DNA from: Phycisphaerales bacterium
GTDB lineage: Bacteria > Planctomycetota > Phycisphaerae > UBA1845
DNA: 64,000 nucleotides
Direction: 5' to 3'
Assembly: GCA_020639115.1 (NCBI GenBank)
Contig: JACKHG010000009.1
Coordinates: 102,053-166,052, forward strand
Position numbers and translations under genes: made by a program. Positions 30,492 through 40,800 of the stretch are shown piece by piece. How positions within the stretch are numbered: the first letter of the stretch is position 1; each line of letters starts with the position of its first letter. Under the pieces are notes generated by a model. The model saw nothing but the letters and a program-made list of their open reading frames with translations. It did no database searches and had not been told where the DNA came from.

Positions 30492-32330
30492 ATGCCGCAG
30501 CAGTACGACATCGTGGTCATCGGCGGCGGACACGCCGGCACGGAAGCAGCCTGGGCGGCTGCCCGGCTCGGCGCGCGCACCGCGCTCGTCACCATGCAGC
30601 GCGACGCCATCGGCCGCATGTCCTGCAACCCCGCGATCGGCGGCATCGGCAAGGGCCAGATGGTCCGCGAGATCGACGCGCTCGGCGGCATCATGGGTCT
30701 CTGCACCGACCGCGCCGCCATCCAGTTCCGCATGCTCAACCGCCGCAAGGGACCGGCGGTGTGGGCGCCGCGGGCCCAGGCCGACCGCGTGCTCTACGCC
30801 CGCGCCGTGCAGGACATGCTCGCGACGGCGGCCAACCTCGAAATCATCGAAGGCACCGTGGCGGGCATCGACGTCGCCGACGCCGCTCCGCGCCGCCGCG
30901 TCACCGGTGTACGCCTGACGGACGGCAGCATAATCGGCTGCCGCGCCGTCATCGTCACCACCGGCACCTTCATGGCGGCGCTCATGCACTGCGGTGAAAC
31001 CCGAACGCCCGGCGGTCGTGTCGGGGAGCCGCCGGCTGCCGACCTCAGCGCCCAGCTCCGCAGCCTCGGCCTCGAACTCGGCCGCCTCAAGACGGGCACC
31101 CCTCCCCGCGTCGCCCGCGACACCGTCGACTACGATCGCTGCGAGCTTCAGCCGGGCGACGACGACCCGGTGCCGTTCTCGTTCATGACCGGGCGGATCG
31201 AGCAGCCGCAGGTGCCTTGCTGGATCACCTACACCAACGCAGCCGCCCATGACCTCATCCGCGGCAACCTCCACCGCGCCCCGATGTACAGCGGCCAGAT
31301 CCGCTCCACCGGACCGCGCTACTGCCCCTCCATTGAGGACAAGGTCGTCCGCTTCGCCGACAAGCTCCGCCACCAGGTGTTCCTCGAACCCGAGGGGTAC
31401 GACAGCGACCGCATCTACTGCAACGGGATCAGCACGTCCCTGCCCCGCGACGTGCAGGACGGCATGCTCAAGACGATTCCGGGCCTCGAAAACGCCCGCA
31501 TCGTCCAGTACGGCTACGCGGTGGAATACGACTTCATCCCCACGACGCAGACGCGGGTGACCCTGGAGAGCAAGCTCATCGACGGCCTGTACACCGCGGG
31601 CCAGATCAACGGCACGAGCGGCTACGAGGAGGCTGCCGGCCAAGGTCTTGTGGCTGGCGTGAACGCAGCCCGCCGCCTGGGCGGCCACGACGAGCCGTTC
31701 GTCCTGGCGCGCGACAAGGCCTACATCGGGGTCATGATCGACGACCTGATCACCAAGCCGCCGATCGAGCCCTACCGCATGTTCACCTCCCGGGCTGAGT
31801 ACCGCCTCTCCCTCCGCAGCGACAATGCTGACCGCCGGCTCACCCCGCTCGGCAGGTCTGTCGGGCTGGTCGATGACGCCCGCTGGGTGGCGTTTGAGTC
31901 GAAGCAGGCAGAAATCGAGCGTGTGACGCGGTTCGCGGAGGCCCACCCGTTCAACGGGCGACGCCTGATCGACGCCCTGCGCCGCCCGGATGGGGACGGG
32001 AGCCTGCTTGGTGACACCCTTGCAGAAGCGGGCGAGAGCCCCGTGCCAGCCCAGGTGCTGGAGCAGGTCGCGATCGACGCACGTTACGCGGGGTACCTGG
32101 CTCGCCAGGATCGCCAAGTCGAAAGATTCCGCAAAATGGAGTCTACTAAAATTCCCCCGTATGCCGATTATGCCCACATGACAGCGCTGCGAGTCGAGGC
32201 GCGGCAAAGACTCGAGGCTGTCGGACCGGCAACCCTGGGCCAAGCGGCACGTATCCCTGGCATCAGCCCTGCTGATGTGATGACGCTCGGTGTCTACCTG
32301 GCCAGCGGCCTGCCGTCCAAGTCGTACTGA
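30492..32330 (+). CDS. mnmG: tRNA uridine-5-carboxymethylaminomethyl modification enzyme MnmG (GidA)
   Basis: FAD-dependent subunit that, with MnmE, installs cmnm5 at the wobble uridine of tRNAs. The 612 residues start MPQQYDIVVIGGGHAGTEAA, with the FAD Rossmann motif at residues 10-16. SCNPAIGGIGKG and a LKTGTPPRV segment follow. The C-terminal helical region includes PPYADYAHMTALR and ARIPGISPADVMTL, used for MnmE contact. Length is normal for the family. MnmE is not adjacent. A two-component cluster follows in the same direction after 188 bases. Confidence 0.95.
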   Translation: MPQQYDIVVIGGGHAGTEAAWAAARLGARTALVTMQRDAIGRMSCNPAIGGIGKGQMVREIDALGGIMGLCTDRAAIQFRMLNRRKGPAVWAPRAQADRVLYARAVQDMLATAANLEIIEGTVAGIDVADAAPRRRVTGVRLTDGSIIGCRAVIVTTGTFMAALMHCGETRTPGGRVGEPPAADLSAQLRSLGLELGRLKTGTPPRVARDTVDYDRCELQPGDDDPVPFSFMTGRIEQPQVPCWITYTNAAAHDLIRGNLHRAPMYSGQIRSTGPRYCPSIEDKVVRFADKLRHQVFLEPEGYDSDRIYCNGISTSLPRDVQDGMLKTIPGLENARIVQYGYAVEYDFIPTTQTRVTLESKLIDGLYTAGQINGTSGYEEAAGQGLVAGVNAARRLGGHDEPFVLARDKAYIGVMIDDLITKPPIEPYRMFTSRAEYRLSLRSDNADRRLTPLGRSVGLVDDARWVAFESKQAEIERVTRFAEAHPFNGRRLIDALRRPDGDGSLLGDTLAEAGESPVPAQVLEQVAIDARYAGYLARQDRQVERFRKMESTKIPPYADYAHMTALRVEARQRLEAVGPATLGQAARIPGISPADVMTLGVYLASGLPSKSY

Positions 32331-32518
32331 AAACCAGCAATTGACCCTGCCGGCAGGCCTGTCGCCGCGGTTTCGCGGGCGGTTTGCGCGCAGGTTTGAC
32401 GCGGGATTAAATGATTGACGTCTCACTTTAGGGGATGTAAGGTATGGCTAAATTGGGTGGAATAGGTCATTCTGCTGTCTTGATGGCACCTCGCGGCACG
32501 AACCACGGAGGGCCGGGT

Positions 32519-33088
32519 ATGCTCAAGAGCGTATACACGACTGGTGAAGTCGCGCAGATATGTAAGGTAAGTCAGCAAACCGTCATCCGTTGTTTCGACA
32601 GCGGGCGGTTGAAGGGCTTTCGCGTGCCCGGATCGCGCTTTCGGCGCATTCCGCGTGAAAGCCTCGTTAACTTCATGAAGGAAAACGAGATCCCCTTGGA
32701 TCATCTCGCCTCGGGGCGCAAGCGCGTGCTCGTGGTCGATGACGACCAGGCGATTGTCGACATGTTCACCGAGCTGCTCGAGCGCGACGGTCGGTTCGAG
32801 GTGCGCACGGCGAGCTCCGGCTACGACGCCGGCATGGTGACACAGCAGTTCCACCCCGACGTGATGCTGCTCGATTTCAAGCTTCCCGACGTCAACGGCA
32901 ACGTCGTGTGCCGGACGCTGCGTGGCCAGCCTGATTTCGAGCACATGAAGATCATCATCATCAGCGGCGTCGCGGACCCGGACGAGATTGAGGATCTGAA
33001 GTCTGCTGGCGCGGACGACTTCATCCGCAAACCGTTCGACATCGAGATCGTCATTTCCCGTATGGCGGAAATGCTCAAGATGGCGTAA
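32519..33088 (+). CDS. Response regulator with N-terminal excisionase-type HTH
   Basis: The 189 residues start MLKSVYTTGEVAQICKVS. GGAGGG lies six bases upstream, which I prefer over an ATG 25 codons earlier with a weaker SD. Residues 1-60 form a MerR/excisionase-like helix-turn-helix with wing (SQQTVIRCFDSGRLKGFR, RRIPRESLVNF). Residues 68-189 are a receiver: VLVVDDDQAIVDMF, phosphoacceptor in MLLDFKLPDV, and the Lys in FIRKPFD. Order HTH-REC is the reverse of most regulators and is common in planctomycetes. It probably acts with the kinase encoded 34 bases downstream. Confidence 0.85.
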   Translation: MLKSVYTTGEVAQICKVSQQTVIRCFDSGRLKGFRVPGSRFRRIPRESLVNFMKENEIPLDHLASGRKRVLVVDDDQAIVDMFTELLERDGRFEVRTASSGYDAGMVTQQFHPDVMLLDFKLPDVNGNVVCRTLRGQPDFEHMKIIIISGVADPDEIEDLKSAGADDFIRKPFDIEIVISRMAEMLKMA

Positions 33089-33122
33089 CGCCACCGGCAA
33101 CGGAAGAATTCGAGGTAACGAC

Positions 33123-35153
33123 GTGTCGACGGCAGTGGGTGAGGAGCTGGCGAGGCCGAAGCCCGCCGCGGAGGAGTTGCTTGCCGCGCTGGCGAGCCGG
33201 ACGCCCCCGCCCCCTGCCCGCGTCGTGGCCCTGCTACGCACCGCGTGCAGGCGGGCGGATACACCCCGGACATCTGACGCAACACTGATCCAGGCGATCG
33301 ACGCGTGGCTCGCCCCGCTCCGCGCGGCCCTCCACGGGCCGTGGAGCGGCGAGTCCCACCGGCGCCGGTCAACCGCCACGGCAATCCTCGCAGCCAGCAT
33401 CCTGGAGCAGGCGGAACCCGCATCGGTTGCTGCAGCCTTTGCTTCGGGTCTGATGCTCAAGGTTGGACAGCTCGCCCTCTACTACTGCTTCCCCAAGGGT
33501 TATAGTCGGGCGATCAGCGGCGCCGCCACCCATCGCGACGGCATCCTGGGCGCGGAGCGCGCCGTGCTCGGCGTCGACCACACGCTGGCTGGCAAGCGCC
33601 TCGCCGAATCGTGGGGCCTGCCGGCGCTGGTGCGCGATGTGCTGTGGCAACTGCACCACCCCGGCCCGTCCGGCGACCCGGCGCAGCGAAGCATCTGCGC
33701 TGCCGTGCGCCAGGCCGACCAGCAGGTCCGCCGCGCGGCGATCGGCTGGCCGGACTTCCTGCCCCTGGGCGTCCAGGGGAACGCCGCGTATGCACACGAC
33801 CAGCTTGGCGTCGCGATCGACGACCTGTTGCGCCGGTCAGCCGAGCTGCCGGATGTGCCGCGCGAGGAAAGCGCATCTCCTCCTGCCAAGCGCATCCCAG
33901 TGTCGAGGCCACCGGCGACGGCTGCTTGGCGTAGCGTGCTCCTCGACTTCCTCGCGATGCCCGCGGGCGGAAGCGTCGCGGACGTGTGTGCCGCGGTGGC
34001 GCGGAGCGCGCAGCGCCTCGTCGGAACGACGGCTGCGGCGGCTTTCGCTGCCGGCCCGCAACAGCAGACGTGGGTTGGCGCCGTTCGCGAGTTGGACAAC
34101 CAGTCCGTCCGCATTCCGATGCCAGCCGACCTGGCGCGGCTGCTCAACACGACCTGCGACGCGGCAGACTCCGGGCCGATCGCCGCACCCGACGAGCTGA
34201 TCCGCGCGCATGGCGCGCTGGCCCGCTCGTTTGCCGCACGAAACGTACCCACGCGGATGCTTCCGCTACGTCACGACGGTTGCCTGGTCGGTGGCGTGCT
34301 CTTCCCCGACGCACCGAACACCAACGACACGCCCATCGATTGGGTGCTGGTGTCCGCCGCATTTGCGCGCATCATCGCGATGGCGCTCGAGACCGATGCG
34401 CAGCGTCATCTGGCGGAATCGCTGGCGCTGAACCACGCGGACGGTAAGGCGGCTGCACCGGCGGGCACCTTTTCTCCGCTCGCGGCGATGGCCGCCGGCG
34501 CTGCGCACGAGCTCAACACGCCGCTCGCGGTTATCGCAGGCCGTGCGCAGATCCTGCGGTTGGACGCCACCGATCCGCGCGTACGACAGGATCTATCCCT
34601 CATCAGCGAACACGCCCAGCGGGCCAGCGCGATCGTGTCGGAGCTGCTGGCCTGCGCGAAGCCGGAGCCGCCCCAGCCGCGTGACGTTGTGCTGCGCGCC
34701 TGGCTCGACCAGCAGCGGCAGCATTGGGAAGCCTCATTCCCCGCTCCGGCAGTCCATTTCGACATCCGAATATCGGACGACGCGCTGCAGGTCCACGCCG
34801 ATCCGCGGCAGATCGGCGAGGCGTTCGCGGCCCTGATCGCAAACGCGATCGAAGCGCAGACCTCCCGCCCCGCCCACGTGGCAATCAACTCCCATTCGCA
34901 GCCGACCGATGACACCATCGTCGTGTCGATCGGAGACCACGGCTGCGGCATGGCCCCGGACGTTCTCGCCCGGGCCTGCGATCCGTTCTTCTCCCATCGA
35001 CCCGCGGGACGCAGCCGCGGACTTGGCCTTTCCCGTGCGGTGCGGTTGATCGAGATCAACCGCGGCCGCCTGTGGATCGATTCCACGCCGGGAGTAGGCA
35101 GCGAAGTCCACGTGGCGCTGCCCGCCGGGGCGCCCTCGACCAGCGCGTGCTGA
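33123..35153 (+). CDS. HDOD-GAF histidine kinase
   Basis: The 676 residues begin at a GTG with GAGG seven bases upstream. Residues about 20-240 are HDOD-like (RRSTATAILAASILEQAE, GLMLKVGQLALYYCFP, DHTLAGKRLAESWGLP). A GAF-like region (about 255-425) follows, then HisKA with AAGAAHELNTPLAVIAG (phosphoacceptor His near 461). The ATPase domain has N-box ALIANAIEAQ, G1 GDHGCGMAPDV and G2 SRGLGLSR. No membrane segment is visible. An HDOD domain joined to a kinase is unusual and suggests coupling of signalling to an HDOD-type scaffold. Flanking receivers on both sides are plausible substrates. Confidence 0.82.
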   Translation: MSTAVGEELARPKPAAEELLAALASRTPPPPARVVALLRTACRRADTPRTSDATLIQAIDAWLAPLRAALHGPWSGESHRRRSTATAILAASILEQAEPASVAAAFASGLMLKVGQLALYYCFPKGYSRAISGAATHRDGILGAERAVLGVDHTLAGKRLAESWGLPALVRDVLWQLHHPGPSGDPAQRSICAAVRQADQQVRRAAIGWPDFLPLGVQGNAAYAHDQLGVAIDDLLRRSAELPDVPREESASPPAKRIPVSRPPATAAWRSVLLDFLAMPAGGSVADVCAAVARSAQRLVGTTAAAAFAAGPQQQTWVGAVRELDNQSVRIPMPADLARLLNTTCDAADSGPIAAPDELIRAHGALARSFAARNVPTRMLPLRHDGCLVGGVLFPDAPNTNDTPIDWVLVSAAFARIIAMALETDAQRHLAESLALNHADGKAAAPAGTFSPLAAMAAGAAHELNTPLAVIAGRAQILRLDATDPRVRQDLSLISEHAQRASAIVSELLACAKPEPPQPRDVVLRAWLDQQRQHWEASFPAPAVHFDIRISDDALQVHADPRQIGEAFAALIANAIEAQTSRPAHVAINSHSQPTDDTIVVSIGDHGCGMAPDVLARACDPFFSHRPAGRSRGLGLSRAVRLIEINRGRLWIDSTPGVGSEVHVALPAGAPSTSAC

Positions 35154-35239
35154 ACCGAGCGTCGGCGCCGCGACCTGCGATAAGGTTTACGGCAGCGCGG
35201 TGGCAGCATCCGCGCCCGCCGGCAGCGAGCGCCGCAAGC

Positions 35240-35779
35240 ATGACGATGGAAAAGATCCTGCTGGTCGAACGCAACCCGCGCATCATCGAGATGCTTGTCG
35301 AAGCCTTCGTGCGCCGCTTCGACTCCCAGATCACCTGCGTGTCGAGCGGCGAGGACGCGCTCGACGTGGAGATCTTCGAGCCGCACGCGATCGCGGTGGT
35401 GGACACCAACCTCGACGGGATCGACGCGCTCACGCTGGCCGGCCGCCTGTGCGAGTTGAGCGACCGCCCGGTCATCCTCACCGGATGCGACCCGACCACG
35501 GCCGACGTCATCGAGGCGCTGCGGATGGGCGTCGCCGACTTCTTCGTGAAGCCGTACGAGATCGACGGGCTGCTCAACACGATGGCGGAGGCGCTGAGCG
35601 TCCATCGCCAGATGCGCGCCCGCGTACAGCGCGAGGAGCGCACGCGGCGTCTGCTCCGCAAAGTGATCCGCGAGCGGCGCGCGCTCAACGAGCGCGTCGA
35701 GCTGATCTGCCGGGACCTGGTGGGCGCGCACAAGCGCCTGGCCACGCGTGTGCTGGCGCGCGAAACCCAGGGCATCTAG
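35240..35779 (+). CDS. Single-domain response regulator with coiled-coil tail
   Basis: The 179 residues start MTMEKILLVERNPRIIEM. The receiver fold is clear: phosphoacceptor Asp in IAVVDTNLDGID, Thr in VILTG and Lys in FFVKPYE. The acidic pair that normally reads DD near the N-terminus is replaced by Glu-Arg in LLVERNP, so Mg binding may be weakened. Residues about 125-179 are highly charged helix (RVQREERTRRLLRKVIRERR), likely a coiled coil for dimerisation or partner binding; there is no DNA-binding domain. It ends in a CTAG whose two strands supply the stop codons of both this gene and the convergent protease gene. Confidence 0.8.
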   Translation: MTMEKILLVERNPRIIEMLVEAFVRRFDSQITCVSSGEDALDVEIFEPHAIAVVDTNLDGIDALTLAGRLCELSDRPVILTGCDPTTADVIEALRMGVADFFVKPYEIDGLLNTMAEALSVHRQMRARVQREERTRRLLRKVIRERRALNERVELICRDLVGAHKRLATRVLARETQGI

Positions 35780-36648
35780 AACAACCACGAATATCCCAAA
35801 GCAGCCGCGTTGTAGGCCGCATGGAGCAGGATGGCCGTGATCCACAACGGCAGGGCTGCGCCGATGCGCGGCGGGCGGAACTCGGCCACGCACTCGCGCC
35901 ATACGTTGACGAGTCCGCGGGCCGCGACAGCCGAGCAGCCCGCGTGCAGCACCACGCACGCCGTCCAGCGCCACAGCACGACATCGAGCCCGGGATTGGA
36001 AATGTACACCGTCAGATAGAGTACGTTCTCGATGGCCGCGAAGAGGACCGCGGCCCCCACCGCCGCCACGTAGATCTGCGTTTCATCGCGAAACAGGTAA
36101 GGCTTGAGCTCGACGAGGAGCGCCGCGGCGCCGATCTTCAGAGCTTCTTCGAGCACTGGGGCGAACACGATGGCGATCAGCGGCACGCTCATCGCCGACA
36201 GGCCCGGCGGGCCGTAGAGCAGCGCGGCGATCACCGCGAACGGACCCGCGGTCAGCGCCGCCCCCGCGATGCTCAGCCAACTGCGTCGCGCGGAGACGGC
36301 CTGCTGGCGGGCACTGAGCCATTGGCGGAAGCGGTCGCGGCCCGCCGGGGCCGGCCGGTACCATTCACGCCGGCCACACTCCGGGCAGGGTTTCTCCAAC
36401 TGGTGGCCACGCAGGTTGTAGCCGCAGTTGCGGCAGGTCCAGTCCTGCGCCACGAATTCGCCGACGCGCCCGGGGAGGATGTCCGGCTCGTCGTACACGC
36501 TGCCGCCCGGCCGGTAGGCCTCCGGGTTGCCGGCGTGCTCGCGGCCGAGCGTGTGTTCCGCGCGTCGCTCCGAGGGATCGCCAGCAGGTTTGCCTGCGCG
36601 AAACTGTGGCTCGTCGTATACGCTCGGTTTGCGCCGACGCCGGAACAT
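35776..36648 (-). CDS. PrsW-type intramembrane metalloprotease with N-terminal zinc ribbon
   Basis: The 290 residues start MFRRRRKPSVYDEP. A zinc-ribbon WTCRNCGYNLRGH, with a second pair CPECGRREW (about 70-100), precedes about seven hydrophobic helices. These carry the PrsW signatures APVLEEALKIGAA (Glu-Glu), FAAIENVLYL (Glu-Asn), VLHAGCSAVAARG (His) and LLHAAYNAAAL (His/Asn). Family members cleave membrane-anchored anti-sigma factors, so a link to ECF signalling is attractive but only inferred. SD is weak. Two YbjQ-family genes lie just upstream in the same direction, so the three may be one transcript. Confidence 0.75.
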   Translation of the reverse strand: MFRRRRKPSVYDEPQFRAGKPAGDPSERRAEHTLGREHAGNPEAYRPGGSVYDEPDILPGRVGEFVAQDWTCRNCGYNLRGHQLEKPCPECGRREWYRPAPAGRDRFRQWLSARQQAVSARRSWLSIAGAALTAGPFAVIAALLYGPPGLSAMSVPLIAIVFAPVLEEALKIGAAALLVELKPYLFRDETQIYVAAVGAAVLFAAIENVLYLTVYISNPGLDVVLWRWTACVVLHAGCSAVAARGLVNVWRECVAEFRPPRIGAALPLWITAILLHAAYNAAALGYSWLF

Positions 36649-36653
36649 GAGTG

Positions 36654-37118
36654 CTATCCGCGAACGACCGCTGTCCCAAAGGCGAACACCTCGACGCTCA
36701 CGGCGGGATTCTTCTGCTGGGTGCCGGTGATACTCGACGTGCCCAGGCGCATATTCCACACCTCGCACGCCCCCAGGGCCCGCGCTTCCTCCAGCATGCG
36801 CAGGATCGCCTCGCGCCGCGCCCGCTCCATCAGCGTCTCGAACGCCTTCACCTCGCCGCCGACGATGTTGCGCAGGTGCGCGGCGAAGGTCTTGAAGTAG
36901 TCGCTCGCGATTACCGCCTGGCCCATGACCAGCGTCGCCTGGCGTACCTCCTGGGGCGCGGTGATATGCCGCAGGTTCGTGCACGCGACCTGTCCGGCCA
37001 TCTCCTGCTCACGCGCCGCGAGCTGCGCCAGGTGGCGGCGTTCCCGCCAGCTTCCCACGCTGTAGCCCAGCACGAGCAACACCGGCACCGGGGCCACGCC
37101 CAACCAAAACTCCCACAT
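36654..37118 (-). CDS. YbjQ/UPF0145-like protein with N-terminal membrane anchor
   Basis: The protein has 154 residues. A hydrophobic start MWEFWLGVAPVPVLLVLGYS anchors a YbjQ-like domain: VMGQAVIASDYFKTFAAHLR, IVGGEVKAFETLMERARREA, AIL and MRLGTSSITG, then VEVFAFGTAVV. Homologous to the next gene upstream, from which it differs by the anchor. The ATG overlaps the upstream stop in a TGATG arrangement, so translation is probably coupled. Proposed heavy-metal-binding pentamer family; function unproven. Confidence 0.75.
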   Translation of the reverse strand: MWEFWLGVAPVPVLLVLGYSVGSWRERRHLAQLAAREQEMAGQVACTNLRHITAPQEVRQATLVMGQAVIASDYFKTFAAHLRNIVGGEVKAFETLMERARREAILRMLEEARALGACEVWNMRLGTSSITGTQQKNPAVSVEVFAFGTAVVRG

Positions 37119-37444
37119 CAGCGTTGCTCCGGCTCAATCACCACCGCGGTTCCGTAGGCGAACAGCTCGGCTGCCCCCTGCGTTACGGCACTGGTGCTGA
37201 AGCGCACGTTCACGATCGCATTCGCCCCGAGCTCGTCGGCCTGGGCGAGCATCCGCTCGATCGCCTGGCGGCGTGCCTCGGTCAGCAGCTCGGTGTAGCC
37301 CTTGAGTTCGCCGCCGACGAGGTTCTTGAAGCCCGCGGCGATGTCGCGGCCGACGTGTTTGGCGCGGATCGTGTTGCCCTGTACGAGTCCCTTGGTCTCG
37401 CGGACGACGTACCCCGGAATGGTCTCGGTGTTGACGACAATCAT
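37118..37444 (-). CDS. YbjQ/UPF0145 family protein
   Basis: The 108 residues start MIVVNTETIPGYVVRETKGL, with AGGAG nine bases upstream. Signatures: VQGNTIRAKHVGRDIAAGFK, LVGGELKGYTELLTEARRQA, GANAIVNVRFSTSAV and ELFAYGTAVV. Length equals the canonical family. First of a tandem pair with the anchored paralogue downstream. Cytoplasmic; the role is not established for the family. Confidence 0.85.
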   Translation of the reverse strand: MIVVNTETIPGYVVRETKGLVQGNTIRAKHVGRDIAAGFKNLVGGELKGYTELLTEARRQAIERMLAQADELGANAIVNVRFSTSAVTQGAAELFAYGTAVVIEPEQR

Positions 37445-37809
37445 GTACCGTCGCTCCTGGTGCGAGCAGTCCACCGGGCATCCCCCGGCTGCGACTGCTC
37501 GGCGGCGGAATCGTCCGGCAGGCGCGCGGCAGTGTCAACTGTCCTGAAACGCCCCCACTGTGCTTCGAACGTGTGTCCGCGGGGGCCGGCAGGTGTTGAC
37601 ATCGCAGCGCCATAACTTACGATCCGGCCTAGATTAGCGCCCAAGTCCGCACTGCTGCGCCAGGGCGGAGGAATGTGCCGGAGGCGCTTCCGAAAGCGAC
37701 GTCCCATCACGCCAAGCGATACACCCGTGAACCGGTCCGTAGCGAATGACGGACGCGGTCTCGGCTGGTCGCGACAGCCGGAGCGTCCCAACACCTGAGG
37801 AACACTGAA
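37445..37809. other. Divergent promoter region
   Basis: This stretch separates the YbjQ pair (minus) from the multihaem cytochrome gene (plus). I see no convincing hexamers, palindrome or small gene. An AGGAA lies about nine bases before the cytochrome GTG. Confidence 0.45.
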
Positions 37810-40800
37810 GTGGCGGAACAAAAAGACCTGCAGCGGGATCCCATCGTTCACGGCAGCCTGGCGCCGCACATCTTCATTGCAGCCCTGCTTCTGGCCGGAA
37901 CCGTAGCGTGGGCGTTCTACGACGAGATGTGGGGCAAACGTCCCTGGACCACGTACCAGGCGGAGTTCGTCGAACGCTACCCCGACCTGCTTGCGGAGAA
38001 AGCCAAGCAGGCGGCTGCCTACGAGCAGGGCCTCGCCGACGATCCCGACATCGAGAAGATCCGCGCCCAGCAGGCCGAGGCGGAGGCTGCGGCCAAGGAC
38101 GAGATCGCCGCGATCGACCGGCGGATCAACGAGGTGATCAACCCGCGCGTCACCAAGCTTACGCACGCAATGACCGGCGTGCGCAGCATGGTGACCGCGC
38201 TCGTCTACCAGCTCGAGCACGCGGAAGGCGCCGAGAAGGAGCGCATCGAGAACGAACTCGAACGGGTCAAGCAGGAAGACAACGTCATCGAGGGCGTGCC
38301 GACGATCGATGGTGACGGCACGACGACGACGGAGACCTACAAGTACGAGGCCCTCTCCGCGGCGCTCGAGCACGCCAAGGCGATCAAGGCCCAGCTCTTT
38401 ACGGAGCGGGCGAAGCTCGACGCCCCGGCCCGGGCGCTGACCAAGAAGCTCGAACAGGCCATGAACCGCAAGCGGCCCGGACTCTCGTCGCAGCAGGTTC
38501 GCGGCCTGATCAGCAAGGTTCGGAATTTCGACAAGGGCATCAAGCAGATTCACGTGCCCGACCCCATCGGCCTGGTGGATCGCTGCGAGACCTGCCACTT
38601 GGGAATTCGCGAACCGCTCAAGATCACCGCAGAGGACATGGGCGGCAAGGACGACAAGCTGGCCCGCACTTTTGTGAGCCACCCCACGCCGGAACTGCTC
38701 ACGATTCACGATCCGGAGAAGTTCGGCTGCACGCCCTGCCACGGCGGCAACGGCGCAGCCACGGTCAGCGTGAAAGAAGCCCACGGCAAGATGAAGCACT
38801 GGCTGTGGCCGATGTACGAAGAGGACAACTTCGAGTCCGGATGCTTGCAGTGTCACGAAGGCTCGCTCGTGCTCGATCATGCGGAGAAGCTCAATGCGGG
38901 TAAGGAACTCTTCCGCTATCGTGGCTGCTGGGGTTGCCACCCGCGTGAAGGCTTTGACACCGAACGCGCGCAGCAGCGCCTCGCGGAGCAGGCGGTGCGG
39001 ACGGTCGAGGACGAGATCACCAACACCAAGCTGGAGATCGAGCGGCAGAAGAAGATCGCGGACGATCCGAAGGCGACCGAGGCGGAGTTCACTAGGGCGC
39101 TGAAGATTATGCGTTGACGTTGAAGACGAGCAACCTGAGTCCGGCTGATCGGAGCTGCAGCGGCGCGGACCGCGCTGCAGGCAAGCAGCTCAAGATGGTC
39201 GGCCCGAGCCTCCGCCCGATCCAGAGCAAGCCTCAAGCCTGAGTTCGTGACGTAGTGGATCCGCAACCCGCGGCACTTCCGCCCGACGACGCGGATGCCG
39301 GTGTTCCGGCTGACGGAGGAGCAGTTGAACGCGATTTCAGCCGCGGTCTGGCAGGCGGGCTGACCCGCCGAACGGCGCGGCTTACGACTCTGGTGACGCG
39401 GCGCACGGCCAGGAGCTCTTCGAGTCCCGCGGGTGCATGGGCTGCCACGCATCGGAAGGACGAAGAACGGCAACTGGATCGGCGGCACTTCGCCCCGAGC
39501 TGTCGCGGCTGGGCGAGAAGGCGAACTACCCGTATATCGTCGACTGGATCCACGACACGCCGGACTGGTCGCTGATGCCGAACCCAGGGCTTACCACGGA
39601 GGAGGCGGACATCGCCTCCTACCTGATGACCAAAGCAGGACAAGGAAACCTGATCGCGGAGGCGGACACATCGCCCAACCTGACGGACGCGTCGCTGCGT
39701 GAGGAGGGCAAGCAAGCTCATCCGGCACTCCTGGGTGCGGGGCTGCCACGACATCGCGGGCTTCGAGAACGTCGGCAAGATCGGTACAGAGCTGACCACG
39801 GAGGGCAACAAGCCGATCGAGCGGCTCGACTTCGGTTGTACACGCACGCAGCCGAGCGGAACGAGGGGAGGACTACGACCCCACGAAGATCGCGTACAAC
39901 CACGAGAGCTTCTTCAAGTGGAAGTTGCACGCCGGAGTTCTTCGACGAGGGCAAGCACTTCGAGGATCCGCTGGCCAAGTCTCGCGGATGCCCAACTTTG
40001 GTCTGGATGACACGCAGATCCGCCAGTTGGTGACGTTCATGCTCGGCTCGGTGGATTCTGGCGGTTCCCGAGGCGATCAAGCACCATCCGCGGCCACGTG
40101 AAGGGACATCGAAGAGGGCTGGTGGGTGGTCAAAGTACAACTGCATCGGGTGCCACCAGATCGTGCTGGGACAGGTGCCGGACATTGCGAAGCTGCCACA
40201 GTACCAGGGGGAGAACGCGCGGTTCCTGCCGCCGAGCCCGAGTGGGCGGGGCGCGCTGGTTGAATCCGGAGTGGCTCGCGGAGTTCCTAACCCGTGCGCG
40301 TTACGTGACCACGACCTGCATCGCAACGGGGTGCGCTCCTACCTGGCGATCCGCATGCCGACCTTCAACCTCTGGGACGAGGAGATCGGCACGCTGGTGC
40401 GGTTCTTCGAGGCGTTGTCCGACCAGACCTCGCCCTACTTCCCGCCGCCGCTGCCGGAGTTGACGGAGGACGAGCGGACGCTGGCCCGGGCGGCGTTCCT
40501 CGGGTCGGACTGCCTGAACTGTCACGCTTCGAGCGACGCGGTCGTGTCCGATCCGTCGGTGAAGGCGCCGAGCTTCGTGCAGGCGAGCGACCGGTTGAAG
40601 CCGACGTGGACGCAGCGCTGGATCATCGATCCGGCGAAACTGATGATCAACACAAGCATGCCGCAGGGGTTGTTCCGGTGGGACGCGGACCACAACCGCT
40701 GGGTGGTGGCTGCTTCGATCAGCGACGACCTGGCGAAGTACCCGGGCGACCACTCGAAGCTGTTCGTGCGCTACATCAACACGATCAACGCGAGCGAGGC

